Source of the DNA: Streptomyces pristinaespiralis
GTDB taxonomy: Bacteria; Actinomycetota; Actinomycetes; Streptomycetales; Streptomycetaceae
Assembly: GCF_001278075.1 (NCBI RefSeq)
Contig: NZ_CP011340.1
Span: 8,119,501-8,183,500, forward strand
Reading direction: 5' to 3'
Length of the DNA stretch: 64,000 nucleotides
The notes under the pieces were generated by a model. The model saw only the letters and a list, made by a program, of their open reading frames with translations. It was not told where the DNA came from and ran no database searches. The position numbers and the translations under genes are program-made. Shown in pieces: positions 18,395 to 28,900 of the stretch (the first letter of the stretch is position 1; every line of letters begins with the position of its first letter).

Positions 18395-18784
18395 ATGACC
18401 CCGCCCGCCATCCCCGCCGCCCCGCCCGCCACCGGGCCCGCCCCCGCCACCGACCCCCTCGACGCGCTGCGCGCCCGCCTGGACGCCGCGGACGCCGCCC
18501 TGCTGGACGCCGTCCGCACACGCCTGGACATCTGCCTGCGCATCGGCGAGTACAAGCGCCTCCACCAGGTGCCGATGATGCAGCCCCACCGGATCGCCCA
18601 GGTCCACGCCAACGCCGCCCGCTACGCCGCCGACCACGGCATCGACCCCGCCTTCCTGCGCACCCTGTACGACACGATCATCACCGAGACCTGCCGCCTC
18701 GAGGACGAGTGGATCGCCTCCGGCGGCGCCCCCGTCCCCACGCCCGTGCACGCGTCCGCGTCCGCGCGGGGGGCCGTGTCGTGA
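18395..18784 (+). CDS. papB: AroQ-type chorismate mutase, 4-amino-4-deoxychorismate mutase
   Basis: 129 aa, all-helical AroQ fold. The first helix carries DALRARLDAADAALLDAV with the active-site Arg; R-x-x-x-C-x-x-I-G-E-Y-K-R supplies the central Lys; Q-x-x-R-I-A-Q-V and ITETCRLEDEWI complete the site. It rearranges 4-amino-4-deoxychorismate to 4-amino-4-deoxyprephenate. It starts from ATG after GGAGGAAG and ends in a GTGA overlap with papM, so the two are translationally coupled. Ordinary chorismate mutase activity cannot be excluded, but the neighbours fix the role. Confidence 0.9.
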   Translation: MTPPAIPAAPPATGPAPATDPLDALRARLDAADAALLDAVRTRLDICLRIGEYKRLHQVPMMQPHRIAQVHANAARYAADHGIDPAFLRTLYDTIITETCRLEDEWIASGGAPVPTPVHASASARGAVS

Positions 18785-19659
18785 CCGCCGCCGCACCCAC
18801 CCTCGCCCAGGCGCTGGACGAGGCCACCGGGCAGCTGACCGGCGCCGGGATCACCGCCGACGCCGCCCGGGCCGACACCCGGCTGCTGGCCGCCCACGCC
18901 TGCCAGGTCGCCCCGGGGGACCTCGACACCTGCCTGGCCGGCCCGGTGCCGCCCCGGTTCTGGCACTACGTCCGGCGCCGTCTGACCCGCGAACCCGCCG
19001 AACGCATCGTCGGCCACGCCTACTTCATGGGCCACCGCTTCGACCTGGCCCCCGGCGTCTTCGTCCCCAAACCCGAGACCGAGGAGATCACCCGGGACGC
19101 CATCGCCCGCCTGGAGGCCCTCGTCCGCCGCGGCACCCCCGCACCCCTGGTCGTCGACCTGTGCGCCGGACCGGGCACCATGGCCGTCACCCTGGCCCGC
19201 CACGTACCGGCCGCCCGCGTCCTGGGCATCGAACTCTCCCAGGCCGCCGCCCGCGCCGCCCGGCGCAACGCCCGCGGCACCGGCGCCCGCATCGTGCAGG
19301 GCGACGCCCGCGACGCCTTCCCCGAACTGAGCGGCACCGTCGACCTCGTCGTCACCAACCCGCCCTACATCCCCATCGGACTGCGCACCTCCGCACCCGA
19401 AGTGCTCGAGCACGACCCGCCGCTGGCCCTGTGGGCCGGGGAGGAGGGCCTCGGCATGATCCGCGCCATGGAACGCACCGCGGCCCGGCTGCTGGCCCCC
19501 GGCGGCGTCCTGCTCCTCGAACACGGCTCCTACCAACTCGCCTCCGTGCCCGCCCTGTTCCGCGCAACCGGCCGCTGGAGCCACGCCTCGTCCCGTCCCA
19601 CCTGCAACGACGGCTGCCTGACCGCCGTACGCAACCACACCTGCGCACCGCCCGCCTGA
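18781..19659 (+). CDS. papM: SAM-dependent N-methyltransferase, HemK/PrmC-like fold
   Basis: 292 aa. SAM motif I is VVDLCAGPGTMAVTLA and the amino-methyltransferase motif IV is N-P-P-Y (residues 193-196, VVTNPPYIPIG), with PKPETEEI before motif I as in HemK/PrmC. NPPY enzymes methylate planar nitrogens. Coupling to papB and the pap context make it the enzyme that dimethylates the 4-amino group of 4-aminophenylalanine. This points to a pristinamycin I / vernamycin / ostreogrycin-type group B compound rather than virginiamycin S, which carries unsubstituted phenylalanine. GTG start overlapping the papB stop. A protein-release-factor methylase role is the alternative, but context argues against it. 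Confidence 0.85.
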   Translation: MTAAAPTLAQALDEATGQLTGAGITADAARADTRLLAAHACQVAPGDLDTCLAGPVPPRFWHYVRRRLTREPAERIVGHAYFMGHRFDLAPGVFVPKPETEEITRDAIARLEALVRRGTPAPLVVDLCAGPGTMAVTLARHVPAARVLGIELSQAAARAARRNARGTGARIVQGDARDAFPELSGTVDLVVTNPPYIPIGLRTSAPEVLEHDPPLALWAGEEGLGMIRAMERTAARLLAPGGVLLLEHGSYQLASVPALFRATGRWSHASSRPTCNDGCLTAVRNHTCAPPA

Positions 19660-19705
19660 CACGGCGTCACGGCACGGCCGGCCTGTCGGCAACGACCCTA
19701 CGCCA

Positions 19706-19735
19706 TTGACAAACCGACCGTGCCGTTTTTTTAAT
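19706..19735 (+). promoter_or_regulatory. SARP 2 promoter with overlapping ARE-like operator
   Basis: TTGACA (19706-19711), then AAACCG-ACCGTGC-CGTTTT as an imperfect palindrome, then TTTAAT (19730-19735) as -10 with an 18-bp spacer. Almost identical to the promoter of SARP 1 at 227-256. Predicted to be repressed by the GBL-receptor-like TetR. Confidence 0.6.
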
Positions 19736-19834
19736 GTCGGGGTGGCGGACCCGGAACGAGAAGGGGCCTGCCGCACCGGAGACCACGACCACCGGTCCCG
19801 GACACGCCACGGCCCAGGGGGAAGACGAAACGCC

Positions 19835-20692
19835 ATGGACATCGACATACTCGGCGCGCTGTCGGCGCGCGAGAACAACATCACCGTCACACCCACCGCG
19901 CCCAAACCACGTCAGGTCCTCGCCCTGCTGGCGCTCAACGCGGGCCAGGTGGTGCCGATGTCCGCCCTCAGCGAGGAACTGTGGGGCCCCACACCGCCGC
20001 GCAGCGCCCGCACCACCGTGCAGACCTACATCCTCCAGCTGCGCGAACTGATCACCCGCGCCCTCGGCCACGGGAACACCGGCCGCACCGCCAAGGACGT
20101 CCTGACCACCGGACCCGGCGGCTACCGCCTCGACGTGGGCGGCGGCACCCTGGACTTCCGCGAGTTCGAACGCCGGGCCGGCGCCGGCTACCGGGCCATG
20201 GACGCCGGCGACTACCCCGGCGCCGCGAAACGGCTGCGCGACGCCCTGTCCCTGTGGACCGGCTCCGCACTGGCCGACGTACCCGCCGGCGCCCGCCTCA
20301 CCCTGGAGGCCAGGCGCCTCGAAGAGGCCCGCCTGTGCGCCCTGGACCAGCGCATCGAGGCCGACCTGCGCCTGGGCCGCCACCGCGAACTGCTCGCCGA
20401 ACTGACCGTCCTGGTCGGCCGCCACCGCCTCCACGAGAGCCTGCACGGCCAGTTCATGCTCGCCCTGCACCGCTCCGGCCGCCGCGGCGAGGCCTTGAGC
20501 GTCTACCAGCGCCTGCGCACCACCCTCGTCACCGAACTGGGCCTGGAACCCTCCGCCCAGCTCAGCCGGCTCCAGCGCTCCCTGCTCACCGCCGGCCCCG
20601 AAACCCCCGTACCCCCCGCCCCGGCCGCAGCGGCCGCCGGGCACAGGGACGGACGGCCCGCCGGGCACCGGCCCGCCGCCACGGCCGGCTGA
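19835..20692 (+). CDS. SARP-family transcriptional activator 2
   Basis: 285 aa, winged-helix DNA-binding domain (residues 1-105; TPTAPKPRQVLALLALN, EELWGPTPPRSARTT) plus BTA domain (120-265; LWTGSALADVP, RRLEEARLCALDQRI, GQFMLALHRSGRRGEAL). A close paralogue of the SARP at 349, sharing the MDID(V/I)LG start and its promoter layout, but without the PPGT-rich insert. The ATG is preceded by AGGGGGAAG. It lies just before the polyketide genes and is the natural candidate activator for them; no 11-bp heptamer array is visible directly upstream of 20870, so this link is positional only. Confidence 0.9.
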   Translation: MDIDILGALSARENNITVTPTAPKPRQVLALLALNAGQVVPMSALSEELWGPTPPRSARTTVQTYILQLRELITRALGHGNTGRTAKDVLTTGPGGYRLDVGGGTLDFREFERRAGAGYRAMDAGDYPGAAKRLRDALSLWTGSALADVPAGARLTLEARRLEEARLCALDQRIEADLRLGRHRELLAELTVLVGRHRLHESLHGQFMLALHRSGRRGEALSVYQRLRTTLVTELGLEPSAQLSRLQRSLLTAGPETPVPPAPAAAAAGHRDGRPAGHRPAATAG

Positions 20693-20869
20693 CCGGGCCG
20701 GCCGGCCGACATGAGCCCCGCCCCCGAGCCCTGGCTCCTGCGAGGGACACCTCATCCTTTCTCCCTAGCCGCACACGGTGAATCACCCCCCGCCCCGCAC
20801 GAGCCGGCACCGCCTTATTGGCCCCTGGGGGCGATGTTTCCACCGCGGCCCGAACGGCAGGATTCGTCC

Positions 20870-22900
20870 GTGACGAACCCGACGAAGGAAAACGGGACTT
20901 CCGGCATACCCGCACAGCGGCGGACCGCATTTCTCGAACTGATGCTGCTCTCCCGGGAATGCGACCGCAGATCGGGCATCGTGCTGCGCCAGGGCGAGGC
21001 CTGGTTCCACATTTCCTCCGCAGGCCACGAGGCACTCGCCGCCCTGTGCGAACTGCTGGAACCCGACGACCTGCTCTTCCCCCACTACCGCGACCGGGCA
21101 TTGATGCTGGCCCGCGGAATGGACCCGGAAGCACAGGCCCGCGACCTCATGGCCAAGGAGAAGTCCCATTCCGCCGGCCGTAATATGAGCGCCCATTTCG
21201 GCCACCGCCCCGGAAACGTCTTCTCCATCGCCAGCCCCACCGGAAGCCAGTGCCTCCCGGCGGCCGGCGCCGCCTGGGCCGCCCGGCTCAGGGGCAGCAC
21301 CCAGGCGGTCGTCTGCTCCATCGGCGACGCCTCCACCCGGCAGGGCGAATTCTTCGAAGCGCTCGCCTTCGCCGTCGAACGGGCGCTGCCCGTCGTCTTC
21401 CTCGTCGCCGACAACGGCTATGGCATCTCCACCCCCACCGACACCATGTCGCCCCACGCGCTCGGCCTCCTGCCGCCCGGCCGCACCACCGTCGTCGACG
21501 GCGCCGACCCCGACGCCGTCCACACCGCCTCCGCCGCCGCCCTGGCCGCCGCCCGCGCCGGCGAAGGCCCCACCGTCCTGTGGTGCCGCCTGGACCGGCT
21601 GGAGTCCCACACCTCCTCCGACGACCACCGCGTCTACCGCAGCGCCGCCGACCTCGCCGCCCTGCGCGACCCCATCGACCTCTTCGCCGCCCGCCTCACC
21701 GCGGAAGGCGTCCTCGAGGACGGCCGGCTCGAGGACATCCGCGCCCGCCTCGCCCGCGAGATCGAGGACGTCTACGACCGCGTCGCCACCGAACCCACCG
21801 CCGACCCCCGGCACATCACCGACCACCTCTACGCCCCCCGCCCCGCCACCACCCCCACCACCGCCGCCGCGGACACGGGCACGGGTGGGGATGGGGGTGC
21901 GGGGCGGGAGGTCACCGTCGCGCCGTGCGGGGGGACCATGGTCGCCGCCGTCAACCGGGCCCTGGCCACCGGACTGGCCCGCCACCGCGAACTGGTCCTG
22001 TTCGGCGAGGACATCGACGACCCCAAGGGCGGCGTGTTCGGCTTCACCAAAGGACTCGGCCCCGCCGCCGGACCCCGGATGACCAACGCCCCCCTCGCGG
22101 AGGCCACCATCGTCGGCGCCGCCGTCGGACTGGCCGCCGCCGGCATGCGGCCCGTCGTGGAACTGCAGTTCGTCGACTTCGCAGGCCCCGCCTGGAACCA
22201 GATCGCCGCCCAGCTGACCACCCTGCGCTGGCGCACCGCCTCCGCCTGGCAGTGCCCCGTCGTCATCTACGCCCCCTGGGGCGGCTACCTGCCCGGCGGC
22301 GGCATCTGGCACAGCCAGAGCAACGAGAGCCTCTTCACCCACCTGCCCGGACTGCGCGTCGTCGTCCCCTCCACCCCCGAGGACACCGAGGCCGCCTTCC
22401 TCGAATCCTTCACCGCCGACGACCCCACCCTGATCCTGCTGCCCAAACACCTCATGCGCCGCCGCCAGGAACCGGCCGCCCGCCCCGCCCCCGCCCACGG
22501 CGCCCGCACCCTGCGCACCGGCACCGACGTCACCATCGCCACCTGGGGCAACGGCACCGAACTGGCCACCGAGGCAGCCGACACCCTCGCCGCCGACGGC
22601 ATCACCGCCGACGTCCTCGACCTGCGCTGGCTCGTCCCCCTGGACCGCGCCGCCGTCGCCGACTCCCTGCGCGCAACCGGACGCCTCGTCGTCGTCCAGG
22701 AGGACAACCGCACCAGCAGCTACGGCGCCGGCCTCATCAGCGAACTGCTCTGCGCCGACGACGACTTCTACTCCCTGCTCGCCCCACCGCGCCTGGTGAC
22801 CCGCGACGACGTGCACGTCCCCTTCCACCCCGACCTCGAACGCGCGGTCCTGCCCACCGCGCACGACGTGGTCGCGGCCGTCCGATCCACTCTCGCCTGA
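20870..22900 (+). CDS. Fused E1 alpha-E1 beta branched-chain 2-oxo acid dehydrogenase
   Basis: 676 aa combining both thiamine-diphosphate E1 chains. The alpha part (1-330) has FHISSAGHEA, PHYRDRALMLARGM, SAGRNMSAHFG and the ThDP motif GDAST...ADNGYGIST (the usual GDG reads GDA). After an Ala/Thr/Gly linker (about 325-350) the beta part has LFGEDIDDPKGGVFGFTKGL, NAPLAEATIVGAAVGLA, WGGYLPGGGIWHSQSNE and LRWLVPLD. E1 decarboxylates 2-oxoisovalerate and passes isobutyryl to the lipoyl arm of E2. Here E2 is the N-terminus of the next protein, 21 bp downstream, so the pair appears dedicated to starter loading. A GTG at 20870 with GCAGGA upstream is chosen; an ATG at 20834 is possible. Most streptomycete BKD E1 subunits are separate genes. 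Confidence 0.85.
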   Translation: MTNPTKENGTSGIPAQRRTAFLELMLLSRECDRRSGIVLRQGEAWFHISSAGHEALAALCELLEPDDLLFPHYRDRALMLARGMDPEAQARDLMAKEKSHSAGRNMSAHFGHRPGNVFSIASPTGSQCLPAAGAAWAARLRGSTQAVVCSIGDASTRQGEFFEALAFAVERALPVVFLVADNGYGISTPTDTMSPHALGLLPPGRTTVVDGADPDAVHTASAAALAAARAGEGPTVLWCRLDRLESHTSSDDHRVYRSAADLAALRDPIDLFAARLTAEGVLEDGRLEDIRARLAREIEDVYDRVATEPTADPRHITDHLYAPRPATTPTTAAADTGTGGDGGAGREVTVAPCGGTMVAAVNRALATGLARHRELVLFGEDIDDPKGGVFGFTKGLGPAAGPRMTNAPLAEATIVGAAVGLAAAGMRPVVELQFVDFAGPAWNQIAAQLTTLRWRTASAWQCPVVIYAPWGGYLPGGGIWHSQSNESLFTHLPGLRVVVPSTPEDTEAAFLESFTADDPTLILLPKHLMRRRQEPAARPAPAHGARTLRTGTDVTIATWGNGTELATEAADTLAADGITADVLDLRWLVPLDRAAVADSLRATGRLVVVQEDNRTSSYGAGLISELLCADDDFYSLLAPPRLVTRDDVHVPFHPDLERAVLPTAHDVVAAVRSTLA

Positions 22901-22921
22901 GGCATGACGAAGGAACCGCAG

Positions 22922-25900
22922 ATGACCAGCCAGTCCGTGCTGTCCGTCCCGCGTCTCGGCGAGGGGATCGTCGAGGTGCGCATCGTCCGGCTCCTCAAGC
23001 AGCCCGGCGACACGGTCGCCAAGGACGAGGTCGTCTACGAGATGGAACACGACAAGGCAGCCGTCGAGATCGAATCCCCGACCGCCGGCACCCTGGACAC
23101 CTGGCTCGTCGCCGAGGGCGACACCGTCGCGATCGGCGCCCCCGTCGCCCGCATCACCCCCGCACCCGCGCAACCCGCACCCCCGACCCGAACCGAAGCC
23201 GCATCCGCATCCGCATCCGCAGCCGGATCCGCATCCGGGTCGGGGCCGGCGGCCGAGCCCGCCGCCGGAGCGTCCGCGCACGGCGTCCCCGGCCGGCCGC
23301 AGCCCGCCGGAACGCGCCGCATACCGCCCCGCACCCGCGCCCACGCCCGCCGCCTGGGCATCGACGAGGCCACCCTGCCCTCCATCCCCGCCGCCGGCAC
23401 CAGCCTCATGCCCGCCGACCTCGAACGCCACCTCGCCGCGACCACTACGACACCCCCGCACGAGACCGCGCCCGCCCCGGACACCGCGGCCACCCCGCAC
23501 GAGACCGCGCCCGCCCCGCCCGCCCCGGGCACCACGGACACGGGGGAGGCCGTGCAGGGCGTGGGGCCGGCCGGCGGCGGGTTCGTGGACGTCGAACAGT
23601 CGCGGCGGCAGCGCGAGTTGAACCGGGCCCTGCGGGCCTCGCGGGACGCGGTGGTGCCCGCCGCCGTGGCCGCCGTCGTCGCCGAGGACGTCCTGGAACG
23701 GGCGAGGCGCGCGCACCAGGGCGCCGGGTTCGCCACCGTCTTCCAGGCCTTCGCCCACATCGCCGCGCACACCGCCGCCACCGCCCCGGCCCTGCGCTCA
23801 CGCCGCCTGGACGAGAGGCGGCTGCGCGTCCACGACCACGTCGACCTCGGCATCGCCTGCGCCACCGACGACGGCGACCTCACCACAGCGGTGGTGCGCG
23901 CCGCCGACACCCTGGACCCGGCCACGTTCGACGAGCGCTACGCGCAGGCCGTCGAGGACGCTCTCGCCGGCACCTCCCGGGCCGACTCGCGCGTCACCCT
24001 GATCCTCTCCCACCTCGGCGGCACGGGCGCGACGCTGGCCGTGCCGGTCGTCGTACCGCCCGCCGTGGCCACCCTGTTCCTCGGCGCCGTCGAGGACACC
24101 GGCACCACCCCCGTACGGCGCATGGTCCTGGCCTTCGACCACACCGTGCTCAACGGCAGCGACGCGGCCGCCTACCTCGACGCCCTGCACGACGCGCTGG
24201 TCCGTGCCGCCGCCCCGGCCCGGCCGGACACCCCCGCCGCGGCACGGCCGGCCGCCGACCGGGCGGAGGTGACCGACCGGCTCACCGCCCTCGCCGCCGG
24301 CATCCTCGGACACCCCGTCGACGCCGAACGGCCCCTGGGCGAACAGGGCCTGGACTCCGCACGCGCCCTGCGCCTGGTCCGCGACATCCGCACCGCCTTC
24401 GGCACCGACCTGCCCGCCACCGCCGTCTGGCGCCACCCCACCCTGCGCGCCCTGGCCGCCGTGCTCCCGGCCCCCACCGGCACCACCCCCGAACCGGCCC
24501 CCGAACCGGCCCCCGTACCGGCCCCCGTACCGGCCCCCGTACCGGCCCCCGTACCGGCCCCCGTACCGGGCCCGGTGCAGGCGGCCGTACCGGCCCCCGG
24601 GCCCGCCCCGGCGGACACGGTGCACGGTCCGGCGGGCGGGGACGACGACGTCGCCGTCATCGGGATGGCCGTACGGGTGCCCGGCGCCGACGACGTCGAC
24701 GCCTTCTGGTCGCTGCTCGCCGCCGGCGAGTGCCGGATCGACGACGTGCCGCCCGGCCGCCTCGCCGGAGCCGTGCCCGAAGGACTGCGCGCCGCGCTGC
24801 TGGAGGGGACCGACCTCTTCGACGCCGCGTTCTTCGACATGACACCCCGCCAGGCCGCCTCCATGGACCCCCAGCAGCGGGCCCTGCTCGAACTGAGCTG
24901 GCACGCCCTCGAGCACGCCGGCCTCGACCCCGACTCCCTCGCCGGGACCGGCGTCGGCGTCTACGCCGCCGCCTGCAGCTACGACTACCGCGAACAGCTG
25001 GTCCAGCACGAGACGGCCGCCGACGGCTACGCCACCACCGGGACCTTCCCCGCCTTCCTCGCCAACCGCGTCTCCCACCTCTACGACTTCACCGGCCCCA
25101 GCATCACCCTCGACACCGCCTGCTCGGGCGCCCTGACCGCGCTCACGCTCGCCGACGCCGCGATCCGCGCCGGCACCTGCGAGATCGCCCTGGCCGGGGC
25201 CGCGAACCTGATCAGCAACGGCTTCAACGCCCGCGCCTACCGCACCGCCGGAATGCTCTCCCCGAACGGCACCAGCAAAGTCTTCGACCAGGGCGCCGAC
25301 GGCTTCGTCCGCGGCGAGGGCGCCGGCTGGATCGTGCTGAAGTCACTGCGCCGCGCCGTCGCCGACGGCGACCCGGTCCTGGCCGTCGTCCGCGCCGGCG
25401 CCGTCAACCACGGCGGGCGGGCGGCCTCACTGACCGCCCCCAGCCCCAAGGCCCAGAGCGACCTGATCCGCGGCGCGCTCCGCACGGCCGGCCTCGGCGC
25501 CGCCGACCTCGGCTTCCTCGAGGCGCACGGCACCGGCACCCCGCTGGGCGACCCGATCGAACTCGACGCCGTGCGCGAGGTGTTCGCCCACGACCCGCAG
25601 GGCATGCCCCGGCGGGCCGCCGGACCCGGGGGCCGGTTGTGGGTCGGCTCGGCCAAGGCCAACATCGGCCACCTCGAAGGCGCCTCGGGACTCGCCGGAC
25701 TCGTCAAGGCCGTCCAGGTGCTGCGCCACGAACTCATCCCCGCCACCCCCGGCTTCACCCGCCTCAACCCGCACATCGCCCTCGAGGACACCCCCCTCGC
25801 CGTCGCGGAGCACGCGGTGCCCTGGCCCGCGGAGCCCGGCCGGCCACGCCGGGCGGCGGTCAGCGCGTTCGGATTCGGCGGCAGCAACGCCCACGTCGTC

Positions 25901-28900
25901 CTGGAAGAAGCACCCCCGGCCACCCGCCCCGCCCGCCCCGGCGACCCCGGCGCCGCACCGCGGAACGCCCCGCAGACCGTGCCGCTGTCGGCCGCCACCC
26001 CCACCGCCCTGGCCCGGCTCGCCGACAGCATCGCCCGCCTGGCCGCACGCGAGGACGCACCCCCGCTCGACGCCCTGGCCTGGACCCTGCAGAGCGGCCG
26101 CCGCCACTTCGCCCACCGGGCCGCCTTCACCGTCACCGACCTCGCCCAACTCGCCGAACAGGCCCACCGCTTCGCCGCCGACGGCCACCGACCCCGCCCC
26201 GCCGACCCCCGGCTGCGCGACTGGCTCGACGGCAGCGACCTCACCCCGGCCGACTGGGCGGCCCTGCGCCCCGACGGCCCGGCGCCCCGCCGCGTCCCGC
26301 TGGTGCCCTACCCCTTCGAGCGGCAGTCCTACTGGCTGCCCACCCCCGTACCCCGGCCCGCCGCACCTGCCGCACCTGCCGCGCAGCCCGGCGCCGGCCC
26401 CGACGACGCGCCCGGCCGGCCCCGCTACACCCTCCACGACGGGCACCCGCTGACCCGCCACCGCGTCGGCGGCCGCACCGTGCTGCCCGGCGCCGCCCTC
26501 ATCGACGCCCTCGCCGACGGCGGACCCGTCGCCCTGAGCCGCCTGCGGCTGCTGCGGCCCGTCCCCGTACCGGCCGGCAGCGCCGTCCACCTGACCTGCC
26601 GCACCACCCCCGACGGCGCCACCACGCGCCTGCACCTGGAGCACGACGGCGGGATCTGCGCCACCGCCGTCCCCGCCGCCGCGCCCGCCGCCGCCCCCCG
26701 CCCGGCCGACCTCGCCGACGGGCCCGGCCACGACGTCGACCTCGACGCCGTCCTGGCCCGCAACACCGTCGAGGTGGGCCCCGTCTACCGGCTGCTGCAC
26801 GAGGTCCGCCGCACCGGCGCCCGCGTCAGCGCCCGGATCACCGCCCCCGCCGACACCGACCCGCGCACCCGCCGCGTGGCCTGGCTGGACGCCGCCCTGC
26901 AGGCCTCCTGCGCCCTCCTGGACGGCGAGGGACCCCGCGTGGCGGCCGCCGCCGACCACATCGAGTGGAGCGGCCGCATCCCGCCCACCGCCCAGCTCAC
27001 CGTCCACCGGGTCGCCGCCGGCCCCACCCACGCGGTCCTCGACCTCCAGGCCACCGACCCCGACGGCACCCCCGTCCTGCGGGTCACCGGACTGCGCCTG
27101 CACCCGGCCGCCCCCCACCCCGCCGGCACGGCGGCAGCGGGCGCCTCCGACCGGGCTGCGGCCACCCGCGAGGCGACCCCGGCCGGCAGCGAACTCCCCG
27201 ACGCCGCCCACGAGCAGGCCGTCGCCGACGCCGTCGCCTCCCTGCGCGTCCTGGTACCCGAGTGGGACACCCCCGCACCACCTGCCGCCGTGTCCGCCAC
27301 GCCTGTTCCCGCACCGCAGCCGTCCGCGCCGGGTGTGCCCGACGGGGACGGGGTACGCCTCCTTTCCCCCCAGTGGATGCCGGAACCGTCCGCCGCGCCG
27401 GACGAGGACCCCGGCGGCCCCCTCCTCCTCGTCCACGACGACACCAGCGCCCCCCTCGCCGACCTCGCCGACCCCGGTGCCGGGGGAGGGGCCGTGCGGT
27501 GCGCCCTGAGCGGCGGGCGGCTCGACGCGGACGCCTTCACACGGGCCCTGCACCACGCCGGCGGCCGGCCGCCGCGCATCGCGCTGCTGGTCGACGGCTC
27601 GTCCTGGAGCGAGGACCGTGCCGGCGCGCTCGCCCTGCGCGGCTGGCTCGAAGCACTGCTGACGGTGGGCCAGGTCCTGGCCCGCCACAACAGCCCGGCA
27701 CAGGTCACCCTGGTCACCACCCGCCTCGCCGCACCCGTGTCCGGCGCCCCGCAACCGGGCGCCGCCCTGCAGGGCGCCCTGCTGGGAGCACTGCGCACCC
27801 TGCCGCGCGAAGCCGGACACCTCACCTGCGCGGCCGTCGACCTGGACACCGCGCCCACCCCCGGCGACCTGGCCGCGGCGTTGCGCGAACCGTGCGCGGA
27901 CACCGTCGCGCTGACCGCCCTGCGCGACGGCCGGCGACTGCGCCAGGTCTACACCGAGCAGGCCCCGCCCGCCGCCACGCGGAGGGAAGGTTTCGTCCAC
28001 GGCGGCAGCTACGTCCTGTTCGGCGGCACCGGCGGCATCGGCGCCGCCGTCGCCCGCCACCTGGCCGCCCACTACGGCGCCCGCCTGCTCCTCGTCGGCC
28101 GCTCACCGGCCGGCGAGGACACCCGCGCCCTGCTCGCCGAACTCACCGCGCAAGGCGGCCACGCCCGCTACCGCAGCGCCGACATCACCCGCGACGACGA
28201 CATCGCACGCGTCCTCGCCGACTGCCACGACGCCTACGGCCGCCTCGACGGCATCGTGCACAGCATCGGCTCCGTCAGCGCCGCCCCCCTGCACGAACTG
28301 ACCGCCCACGACCTCGACGAGGTCCTGGCGACCAAGGTGCACGCGGTCCTCACGCTCGCCCGCGCCCTGCGCGCACACCAGCAGACCCCCGGCACGCCGC
28401 CCTGCGCGCTCGTCCTGTTCTCCTCCGTCGCCGGCCTCTTCGGCAGCGCCGGCGGCCTCAACTACGCCGCCGCCAACGCCTTCCTCGGCCACTACGCCGC
28501 CGCCACCGACCACGCCGGACCGACCGTCCGCGCCTTCGACTGGGGCCTGTGGCGCGACACCGGCCTCGCCCGCCGCTACAGCGCCCACGTCCGGCGCGAG
28601 TACCCCGGCCTCACCGACTTCGACCCGGAAAGGGGAGTGGCCGCCTTGGAAGCGGGCATGTCCGGCAACCGACCTCAGATCGTCGCCGTCGCCGGCGACC
28701 CGCAACCGCTGCGCCCGCTCACCGCACCCCCCGCCACCCCCGCGTCCGCCACCCCCGCGTCCGCGTCCGTGTCCGCGGTGTCCGGGCCGGCGGACAACGT
28801 CACGGCGGCCGCCGACGACGCCGCCCACCGGCTCGAGGACTACGCCGGCGGGGCGCTCGCCCACCGGATGAGCGAACTGGGCCTCACCCCGGCGCTCGCC

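Noticed and set aside
18781..19659. Release-factor glutamine methyltransferase (PrmC)
   Set aside because: The fold and NPPY motif are the same, but the gene is translationally coupled to papB within the pap set, far from a prfA-like context.
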